Part shown: in pieces, positions 5,648 through 10,576 of the stretch
How positions within the stretch are numbered: position 1 is the first letter of the stretch
How the letters are laid out: the number at the start of each line of letters is the position of its first letter
NCBI GenBank assembly: GCA_002321305.1
Contig: DCMF01000085.1
Location: 1 to 10,576, forward strand
Length of the DNA: 10,576 nucleotides
DNA from: Verrucomicrobia bacterium UBA1629
GTDB lineage: Bacteria > Verrucomicrobiota > Kiritimatiellia > RFP12 > UBA1067
Reading direction: 5' to 3'
Made by a program: the position numbers and the translations under genes
The notes under the pieces: model-generated
The model's database searches: none
Told to the model about the DNA's origin: nothing
What the model saw: only the letters and a program-made list of their open reading frames with translations

Positions 5648-5674
5648 GAAGTGCGCACAACCTTCGCCTCGTTG

Positions 5675-5683
5675 TGGTATAAT
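5675..5683 (+). promoter_or_regulatory. Extended -10 promoter TGGTATAAT
   Basis: This is a perfect TATAAT (5678-5683) preceded by TGG, forming an extended -10 element. No good -35 is visible at the usual spacing, as allowed for extended -10 promoters. A start site near 5690 would fall at the ATG of a 10-codon open frame (5691-5723) and upstream of the 68-codon frame at 5720. Confidence 0.6.
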
Positions 5684-5719
5684 GGGAGGCATGAAAACAA
5701 GGAACAAGGAGACGGTCGG

Positions 5720-5926
5720 ATGAACAGGAAAGCGCTGTGCGCCGTTCTCGGCGCAGTCTGCGACGTCGCGGCGAAGCACGACATGCGGCTCGTCGTCGGC
5801 CTCGTCACGGGCTGGATGAGCGGACGCTCCTTCGTCCCCGACGCCCTGCAGAACGGGCAGCGCCTCTGCGAGGGCGAGGCGCTCGTCTGGCAGGTGCGGT
5901 TCGTCCGCCACAGGGTATGTCCGTAA
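5720..5926 (+). pseudogene. 68-codon fragment resembling part of a (beta/alpha)8 glycoside hydrolase
   Basis: This open frame has AAGGAG (5706-5711) 8 bases before ATG 5720 and an extended -10 promoter upstream, so it could be expressed. The peptide (AVCDVAAKHDMRLVVGLVTG, WMSGRSFVPDAL, then LVWQVRFVRH) looks like an internal helix-strand-helix piece of cellulase-type (GH5-like) (beta/alpha)8 enzymes, where a helix is followed by the strand LVVGL and the loop TGWMSGRxFVP. This match is from memory of PVC-group hydrolases. A catalytic domain needs about 300 residues, and neither the start of the barrel nor the catalytic Asn-Glu region is present. The frame ends at TAA 5924, just before a GGGGCCTGTCCCC repeat (5941), suggesting rearrangement or deletion. 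Alternatively it is a genuine small protein; a signal peptide is absent, which argues against a functional secreted enzyme. Confidence 0.45.
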
Positions 5927-5940
5927 ATGCGTCTGCGTTC

Positions 5941-5953
5941 GGGGCCTGTCCCC
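5941..5953. repeat. GGGGCCTGTCCCC repeat, single copy
   Basis: This is the third identical copy of the 13-base quasi-palindrome, preceded by ATGCGTCTGCGTTC and followed directly by the promoter of the regulator gene. It separates the glycoside hydrolase fragment from the regulator. Confidence 0.6.
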
Positions 5954-5962
5954 AGGAATTGT

Positions 5963-5971
5963 TGACATAAT
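5963..5971 (+). promoter_or_regulatory. Extended -10 promoter TGACATAAT of the regulator gene
   Basis: CATAAT (5966-5971) matches TATAAT at five of six bases and is preceded by TGA, giving an extended -10. A start site near 5978 leaves a leader of about 45 bases before ATG 6023. The overlapping TTGACA (5962-5967) could instead be a -35, but no fair -10 lies 16-18 bases downstream of it. Confidence 0.45.
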
Positions 5972-5985
5972 GCCTGTCATATGAC
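5963..5985. promoter_or_regulatory. Palindromes overlapping the regulator promoter (candidate operator)
   Basis: TGACA (5963-5967) and TGTCA (5975-5979) are inverted around 7 bases, and GTCATATGAC (5976-5985) is a perfect 10-base palindrome overlapping the second arm. They cover the -10 and the predicted start site, where a repressor would block transcription. Which protein binds is unknown; autoregulation by the gene downstream is a reasonable guess, although AraC-type domains more often bind direct repeats. Confidence 0.4.
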
Positions 5986-6022
5986 GAATAACAGCAAGAT
6001 TCGCGTGCGCCCGCGAGGTCGA

Positions 6023-7177
6023 ATGCGCAAGACGGTGCTCGTCATCCAGTATCAGGAGAACGCTTCGGTCACCCAGGCGTGGATGCGCGGGTTCGTGCGC
6101 TATGCCAAGGTGGCGGGCTGGCGCATCGAGACGCTGGCCTATTCCGGCGAGCTGCGGGAGTTCCGGGAGGCGCGGGAGGCCGTCCGCTACCTGGCGCCGG
6201 ATGGCGTCGTGTCGGCCTGCTACACGGCCGCGTTTGCCGATCATGTCCTGGGCGATGTCCCGCACGTCTGGTTCGATGCGCCGATCGACGAGATCCCGGC
6301 GACGGACTCGATCGTCTGGCACGACGACGCGGAGGCCGTCGAGCTGGCGGCGGACGAGCTGCTCAAGCTGGGGCTGCCGAATTATGCAGCTGTCGGCGAC
6401 CAGCCGATTCGCAACTGGTCAAGGCGACGCATTGCGACGTTTTGCGAACGGGTCGGAAGCCTGGGTTTCGTGGCGCAGACGCTTGAGCTGGACGCCCCCG
6501 CCATTGACAAGATCGCCAGCCTGAGGCGGATCGAGCCTTGGCTGCAGTCCCTGCCGAATCCCTGCGGCGTGTTTGCGGTGAACGACCGAATCGGATCCTG
6601 CGTCATCACGGCGGCGAACCGTCTGGGACTGCGCATCCCCGAAGACCTCGCCGTCATCGGAATCGACAACGACGAGGACATCTGCCTCGCGACGCCCCCG
6701 CCGCTCTCGTCCGTGGCCACGGACAGGGAGAAGGGCGGTTTCCTGGCCGGCGAGGCTCTGGATCTCGTGATGCGCGCTCCGGCGCACGGGCCGGTTCGGA
6801 AGCCCTTCGGCACCCTTGGGCTGATTCGCCGCGCCTCGTCCGCGCCCCTGCGGACGCGCGTGAACGCCCGCGTAGCCGAGGCGAGCGCCTTCATCCGTGC
6901 GCACGCCTGCGAGGGGATAGGCGTCGATGAGGTCGCGCGGCACATGGGCTGTTCGCGGCGGCTGGCCATGACGCGCTACCAGGAGGCGACGGGGCGTTCG
7001 ATCTTCAGCGAGATCCGCGACGTGAAGTTCGCGCACGTGCTGGCGTTGCTGGCGCGGCGCGACGTCCAGATCGGAGCCATCGCCAACCGGTGCGGCTGGA
7101 AGAGCCCGATGTCGCTGCGCACCTACTTCGAGAAGCGCATGGGCATGACCCTGCGCGCCTGGCGCGAGAAGCAGTGA
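6023..7177 (+). CDS. XylR-like transcriptional regulator (LacI-type sensor plus AraC HTH)
   Basis: The product (384 residues from ATG 6023) is a sugar-responsive DNA-binding regulator. Residues 1 to about 275 form a periplasmic-binding-protein/LacI-type sensor: MRKTVLVIQYQENASVTQAW at the start, then FAVNDRIGSCVITAANRLGL, then AVIGIDNDEDICLATPPPLS, the classic order for this fold. Residues about 294-380 form an AraC-family domain with two helix-turn-helix motifs (GVDEVARHMGCSRRLAMTRY and GAIANRCGWKSPMSLRTYF). This inverted order, sensor first and AraC last, is that of E. coli XylR, the xylose activator. ATG 6023 is preferred because GAGG (6015-6018) precedes it and family members start MRKT-like; ATG 5981 has no binding site and lies on the predicted transcription start. 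It lies 158 bases upstream of the GH2-SGNH gene, with its own promoter between, so it probably controls that gene. The exact sugar cannot be read. Confidence 0.88.
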   Translation: MRKTVLVIQYQENASVTQAWMRGFVRYAKVAGWRIETLAYSGELREFREAREAVRYLAPDGVVSACYTAAFADHVLGDVPHVWFDAPIDEIPATDSIVWHDDAEAVELAADELLKLGLPNYAAVGDQPIRNWSRRRIATFCERVGSLGFVAQTLELDAPAIDKIASLRRIEPWLQSLPNPCGVFAVNDRIGSCVITAANRLGLRIPEDLAVIGIDNDEDICLATPPPLSSVATDREKGGFLAGEALDLVMRAPAHGPVRKPFGTLGLIRRASSAPLRTRVNARVAEASAFIRAHACEGIGVDEVARHMGCSRRLAMTRYQEATGRSIFSEIRDVKFAHVLALLARRDVQIGAIANRCGWKSPMSLRTYFEKRMGMTLRAWREKQ

Positions 7178-7178
7178 C

Positions 7179-7212
7179 AGCCTCTTTCTTTGTACAAAAC
7201 TGGCTTTTTTTT
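7179..7212 (+). terminator. Weak intrinsic terminator after the regulator
   Basis: AGCC (7179-7182) pairs with GGCT (7202-7205) around an inner palindrome TTTGTACAAA (7189-7198). A run of eight T's follows at 7205-7212. The stem is short, so termination would rest on the T-run; the position just after the regulator stop fits. Confidence 0.4.
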
Positions 7213-7225
7213 GTTGCAAAAACAA
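7211..7225. promoter_or_regulatory. Inverted repeat TTGTT-N5-AACAA, candidate regulator site
   Basis: TTGTT (7211-7215) and AACAA (7221-7225) flank GCAAA, 25 bases upstream of the -10 of the GH2-SGNH promoter, roughly at -50 to -36 from the expected start site. That is where an AraC-type activator would bind next to RNA polymerase. It overlaps the end of the T-run, so A/T richness alone could make it. Confidence 0.35.
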
Positions 7226-7246
7226 GCCCTGCCGGCGTTCATCTTA

Positions 7247-7255
7247 TGCTATAAT
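7247..7255 (+). promoter_or_regulatory. Extended -10 promoter TGCTATAAT of the GH2-SGNH gene
   Basis: A perfect TATAAT (7250-7255) is preceded by TGC, and no -35 consensus is visible, which fits a promoter that needs an activator. A start near 7262 gives a leader of about 75 bases to ATG 7336. It shares the TGN-(T/C)ATAATG pattern with the sites at 5675 and 5963. Confidence 0.65.
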
Positions 7256-7259
7256 GCCA

Positions 7260-7270
7260 CCCATCATGGG
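7260..7270. promoter_or_regulatory. Palindrome CCCATCATGGG at the predicted transcription start
   Basis: This perfect 5+1+5 inverted repeat lies 4 bases downstream of the -10, covering the expected start site. A second short hairpin, GGGCG (7280-7284) with CGCCC (7297-7301), follows in the leader. Either could be an operator or a 5' structure protecting the mRNA; neither is established. Confidence 0.3.
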
Positions 7271-7335
7271 CACTGGGACGGGCGCTTTTGTCTGTCCGCC
7301 CACGAAACAGCACAAACGAAAGGACGTCCGTCAAG

Positions 7336-10300
7336 ATGAACAGCAAGTCTGCGGGAAATCCGCACCATGTCTTTGTTTACGCCACGCTTGCGGCGGGTCT
7401 GCTCGTGAGCGCGGAGAAAGCCTCGGCGGCCTACGCCCCGGCTCCGTCGCCGCTCATGACCGAATGGGGCAAAAAGGTGACGCCGGAGAACGCCTGGCGG
7501 GAGTATCCGCGCCCGCAGATGGTGCGCGAGGGCTGGACGAACCTGAACGGCCTCTGGGACTACGCCGTGACGAAAGGCGCGGAGGCGATCCCGGCGAAGT
7601 GGGACGGGAAGATCCTCGTGCCGTTCGCGCTGGAATCGTCCCTTTCGGGCGTGGGGCGGTTGCTGGACCCGTCGGAGATCCTGTGGTACCGCCGCACGTT
7701 CAAGGCAAATCCGCACACGGGCCGTCGGCTTCTCCTCTGGTTCGAGCAGTCCGACTTCCGCACGCAGGTGTTCGTCAACGGGCGCGAGGCGGGGCTTCCC
7801 CACGAGGGCGGCTTCCTTCCCTTCTCGTACGACGTCACCGAACTCGTGCGGGAGGGCGCGAACGAGCTTCTGGTGATGGTGTGGGACGCGACCAACGCCA
7901 GCCTCGGCGGCATCGGCAAGCAGGACGCCCAGCCGCACGGCTGCATGTACACGCGCGTCTCGGGGCTTTACGGGACGGTCTGGCTGGAGGAGGTGCCCGA
8001 GACCCACATCGCCGGCTACCGCGTGACGCCCGACATCGACGCCGGGACGGTGAGCTTCTCTTTTGACGTCGCCGGCTCCGGTCGCGCCGCGATGCCCGTC
8101 GAGGTGCGCGTCGGGGAGCTGCGCGCCGTGGCGGACGCGAACGGCGAGGCCTGCATCCGGATGCCCAAGGGATTCAAGCTCTGGAGCCCGGAGGAGCCGA
8201 ATCTCTACGACTTCACGGCGACCTGCGGCGCGGACAGCGTCCGGGGCTACTTCGGCATGCGCAAGTTCGACATGGCGCCCGACGCGAAGGGCGTCCTGCG
8301 CTTCCGGCTGAACAACTCTTTCCGCTACATCCTCGGCACGCTCGACCAGGGTTGGTGGCCGGACGGCCTGCTCACCCCGCCGTCGGAGGAGGCGATGGCC
8401 TGGGACATCGGGCTGCTGAAGCGCGCGGGCTTCGACATGATGCGCAAGCACATCAAGGTCGAGCCGCGCCGCTACTATGCGCTCTGCGACCGGCTCGGCA
8501 TCCTGGTCGTCCAGGACATGCCGTCGGGCTGGGGGAACCTGGAGGCGCGCTACGGCTTCTACCGCCGCGAGCTCAAGGGGATGATTGACCACCTCTACAA
8601 CGTGCCGTCGATCGTGATGTGGGTCCCGTACAACGAGGCGTGGGGCCAGCCCGGGCCCGTCCAGACGCGCAACACGCTCCTCTGGACGCGGCGGTACGAT
8701 CCAACGCGCCTCGTGGACGGCCCCTCGGGCTGGCGCGACTACGAGGGCGGCGACCTGGGCTGGAAGGACGGCGAGCGCGGCGCGACGCGCCACCGTCCGC
8801 CGGGCGAGGAGGAGGCGGGCGACGCCGTCGACCGCCACGACTACGGCGCGACGCCGGGCATGGCGCCCGTGAACCCCCGCCGCGCGAGCTTCCTCGGCGA
8901 GTTCGGCGGCATCGGCTGCCGCGTGGCCGGGCACCTGTGGACGACGAACGCCTGGGGCTACGGCGACACGGGCAGGGACGCCGACCTCAAGGCGTTCGAG
9001 ACGAAATACGTGAACCTGATGGGCCATGTCGGCGGCCTGGCGGCGCAGGGGCTTGCGGGGAGCGTCTACACGCAGACGACGGACGTCGAGGGCGAGATCA
9101 ACGGGCTTGTCACCTACGACCGGAAGGTCGTGAAGTTCGACCCCGCCGTGTTCGCGGAGGCCCACCGCCGCGTGCGCGAGGCGTACGAGGTGGTTTTGGA
9201 AAGGGTCTGGGAGGGCGAGCTGCCCAAGCGCTTCAAGAGCGGGGCGTGCGTCCCGTCCCTGTCGGCCCTTGGCCCGAAGTCCGAGCTTGTCAAGGGCGAC
9301 CTCGCGCGCTTCGCGCGCGTCTGGGCACGCCTGGAGAAGGGCGAGCCCGTCCGCATCGCCGTGGTGGGCGGCTCGATCACGCAGGGCGCGGGCGCGTCCA
9401 AGCCCGCGAACCGCTACGGCGAACGGTTCGCCGCCGGATGGCGTCGCGCGTTTCCGGGAGCCAAAATCGACTTTGTCAACGCCGGCATCGGCGCGACGGG
9501 GTCGGACATCGGCGCGTTCCGCCTGTCGCGCGACGTGCTGGCGAGGAAGCCGGATGTCGTCGTCGTCGAGTTCTCGGTCAACGACGGCTGGGGCGACCGC
9601 TGGGCGGCGAGCTACGAGGGCGTCCTGCGGCAGCTTCTGAAGGCGCCCGGCGGCATCGCCGTCATCGCGCTCGGCATGGTCGGACAGGACGGGACGAGCG
9701 CGCAGGAATGCCATGCGCCCGTCGCGGCGCACTACGGAGTGCCGTACGTCAGCTACCGGGACGCGCTCTATCCGTATGTCAAGGCCGGGGCGGTCAAGTG
9801 GTCCGACCTGTCGCCGGACACCATCCATCCGAACGACGACGGGCACGCGCTTGCCGCCGCGCTCCTGAACCGGCGCCTGGCGAACGCCTATGCGGCGTTC
9901 AAGGCGTCCGGCCGCGCGCCGGCGGCGGTTCCGCCCCTGCCGAAGCCGATGTACGGCACGGACTTCGACGAGGGCGCGTTCGTCGAGATGAAGGACGTGA
10001 AGCCGCTGGAGAACAAGGGCTTCTTCCCCTTGCGGGACTGGTGCTGGGGCGAGGGGCTGGCCTGCACGAACGCGGGCGGCCGGCTGCGCTTTGAGGTCGA
10101 GGGCGCGACGGTCGCGCTCCTGTACCGGGTCGGCAAGGAGCCGTACAACTGGGGCAGGTTCTCCGTCAGGCTGGACGGAAAAGAGGTGGCGACGGCGATC
10201 GACGGCTACCGCGACCAGTGGTGGTGGTTTACGCCCTCGCTGTTCCTCTGCAGGAACCAGCCCGGACGGCATGTGATCGAAGTGGAGACGCTGGACGAGA

Positions 10301-10392
10301 AGAACGAAAAAAGCGTGGGCTTCGGCTGCCAGCTGACGGGCGTGCTTGTCTCGGGACAGTCGATACAGGCGGCTGGGGAGACGGGAAAATGA
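7336..10392 (+). CDS. Secreted GH2 glycosidase fused to an SGNH/GDSL esterase
   Basis: The protein (1018 residues from ATG 7336; AAAGGA at 7319-7324) is an exported two-enzyme fusion. The signal peptide spans residues 1 to about 31, with a probable cut after KASA. Residues about 55-215 form a GH2 sugar-binding jelly roll (WTNLNGLWDYAV; WYRRTFKA), about 220-310 an immunoglobulin-like domain, and about 315-590 the GH2 (beta/alpha)8 barrel. The expected catalytic pair is present: acid/base Glu434 in PYNEAWGQ and nucleophile Glu522 in LGEFGG. Residues about 670-855 form an SGNH hydrolase: GGSITQG with Ser680, NAGIGATGSD, SVND with Asn749, and DTIH with Asp828 and His831. About 870-1018 is a beta-rich C-terminal domain. 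It should remove a sugar and an acyl group (acetyl most likely) from the same glycan in the periplasm or outside; the GH2 family covers beta-galactosidase, mannosidase, glucuronidase and others, so the sugar is open. The gene follows the XylR-like regulator and precedes another exported protein. Confidence 0.9.
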   Translation: MNSKSAGNPHHVFVYATLAAGLLVSAEKASAAYAPAPSPLMTEWGKKVTPENAWREYPRPQMVREGWTNLNGLWDYAVTKGAEAIPAKWDGKILVPFALESSLSGVGRLLDPSEILWYRRTFKANPHTGRRLLLWFEQSDFRTQVFVNGREAGLPHEGGFLPFSYDVTELVREGANELLVMVWDATNASLGGIGKQDAQPHGCMYTRVSGLYGTVWLEEVPETHIAGYRVTPDIDAGTVSFSFDVAGSGRAAMPVEVRVGELRAVADANGEACIRMPKGFKLWSPEEPNLYDFTATCGADSVRGYFGMRKFDMAPDAKGVLRFRLNNSFRYILGTLDQGWWPDGLLTPPSEEAMAWDIGLLKRAGFDMMRKHIKVEPRRYYALCDRLGILVVQDMPSGWGNLEARYGFYRRELKGMIDHLYNVPSIVMWVPYNEAWGQPGPVQTRNTLLWTRRYDPTRLVDGPSGWRDYEGGDLGWKDGERGATRHRPPGEEEAGDAVDRHDYGATPGMAPVNPRRASFLGEFGGIGCRVAGHLWTTNAWGYGDTGRDADLKAFETKYVNLMGHVGGLAAQGLAGSVYTQTTDVEGEINGLVTYDRKVVKFDPAVFAEAHRRVREAYEVVLERVWEGELPKRFKSGACVPSLSALGPKSELVKGDLARFARVWARLEKGEPVRIAVVGGSITQGAGASKPANRYGERFAAGWRRAFPGAKIDFVNAGIGATGSDIGAFRLSRDVLARKPDVVVVEFSVNDGWGDRWAASYEGVLRQLLKAPGGIAVIALGMVGQDGTSAQECHAPVAAHYGVPYVSYRDALYPYVKAGAVKWSDLSPDTIHPNDDGHALAAALLNRRLANAYAAFKASGRAPAAVPPLPKPMYGTDFDEGAFVEMKDVKPLENKGFFPLRDWCWGEGLACTNAGGRLRFEVEGATVALLYRVGKEPYNWGRFSVRLDGKEVATAIDGYRDQWWWFTPSLFLCRNQPGRHVIEVETLDEKNEKSVGFGCQLTGVLVSGQSIQAAGETGK

Positions 10393-10432
10393 CGAAAGGG
10401 GCGATGCTGGCCCTAAGGCGGAACCTCCGAGA

Positions 10433-10447
10433 TTTTGGTCCCCAAAA
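10433..10447. repeat. Small hairpin TTTTGG-TCC-CCAAAA
   Basis: A perfect 6-base stem with a 3-base loop lies between the GH2-SGNH gene and the next gene, followed by an A-rich purine tract rather than T's. It is not a terminator for the + strand. It may be a processing or stability element, or chance. Confidence 0.3.
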
Positions 10448-10478
10448 ACAAACAAAGAAAAGAAAGGAAACAGCAGTC

Positions 10479-10576
10479 ATGAATGCACTGAAATCGTTGA
10501 CGCGCGCGCGCCGCCGCAAGGTCTGCGCCGCCGTCGCCACGCTGGCGGCCGCCTCCGTCTGGGCGGCGAGTCCCGA
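10479..10576 (+). CDS. Start of an exported protein, cut by the window edge
   Basis: Only 32 residues are visible: a basic start (MNALKSLTRARRRK) and a hydrophobic stretch (CAAVATLAAASVWAA), a typical signal peptide, with the mature protein beginning at or beyond the window end. AGGA (10465-10468) lies 10 bases before ATG 10479. An in-frame ATG at 10389 overlaps the GH2-SGNH stop (ATGA) and has GGGAG 8 bases upstream; starting there would add 30 residues, including a poor-complexity QKQTKKRKE stretch, before the signal, so 10479 is preferred. The 86-base gap and shared direction suggest an operon with the GH2-SGNH gene, probably another secreted carbohydrate-active protein; the family cannot be told. 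Confidence 0.6.
   Translation, partial: MNALKSLTRARRRKVCAAVATLAAASVWAASP

Noticed and set aside
4221..5723. A 500-codon open frame through the repeats and decayed region
   Set aside because: It is open mainly because the repeats lack stops; its N-terminal part is out of frame with the native membrane segments and its C-terminal part becomes Arg-rich. Only 4803-5153 in this frame looks native.
5981..6022. ATG 5981 as start of the regulator
   Set aside because: No binding site, lies within a few bases of the predicted transcription start, and adds a basic 14-residue extension not typical of the family.
7178..7335. Riboswitch or attenuator in the leader of the GH2-SGNH gene
   Set aside because: Only small isolated palindromes are visible; there is no multi-stem conserved core or alternative terminator.
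7264..10455. Very long open frame on the - strand (1063 codons)
   Set aside because: It is the antisense shadow of the GH2-SGNH gene, an effect of high GC; its product is Arg/Ala/Val-rich with no domain, while the + strand has complete catalytic motifs.

Overview
The window reads as a piece of a high-GC bacterium of the PVC superphylum, most likely Kiritimatiellota or a close relative in Lentisphaerota/Verrucomicrobiota. This is inferred from three things: an XylR-type regulator next to a secreted glycoside hydrolase/esterase fusion, an O-antigen-ligase-like gene with a short N-terminus, and abundant palindromic CACGGATT and GGGGCCTGTCCCC repeats. No marker gene is present to prove it. All convincing genes lie on the + strand.

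Left half (193-5153): a tightly packed cassette. A TPR lipoprotein (193-873) is followed 17 bases later by an O-antigen-ligase/polymerase-like membrane protein (891-2531). That gene overlaps a secreted protein made of two tandem alpha/beta-hydrolase domains (2516-4156), which in turn overlaps by 4 bases a small membrane-anchored gene that is now broken (4153-5153). The layout suggests one transcription unit for building or modifying a cell-surface polymer; the exact chemistry cannot be read from sequence.

The striking feature is a family of palindromic repeats in this cassette (1738-2229, 4390-4802, 4961-5026). Modules are built from CACGRATT units, GACAGGATTGACAAGATT units and a CGGAG-rich box, arranged as nested inverted repeats. 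In the O-antigen-ligase-like gene they add about 160 codons without breaking the frame. At three separate sites they enter the host gene in the same orientation and codon phase (TDFTDSHG / IRDNPCQFVD). This resembles in-frame palindromic elements known from Rickettsia. At the fourth gene the larger copy causes a frameshift.

Middle (5154-5980): decayed sequence. It holds coding remnants without a confident family, a GGGGCCTGTCCCC hairpin repeat, an extended -10 promoter and a 68-codon fragment that resembles an internal strand region of a (beta/alpha)8 glycoside hydrolase.

Right half (5963-10576): a carbohydrate-use module. An XylR-like regulator (LacI-type sugar sensor plus C-terminal AraC helix-turn-helix) has its own promoter and palindromes. 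It is followed by a promoter region with candidate operators and a 1018-residue exported fusion of a GH2 glycosidase with an SGNH/GDSL esterase. The regulator probably controls the enzyme, which would remove both sugar and acyl groups from a plant or host glycan. The window ends inside the signal peptide of a further exported protein.
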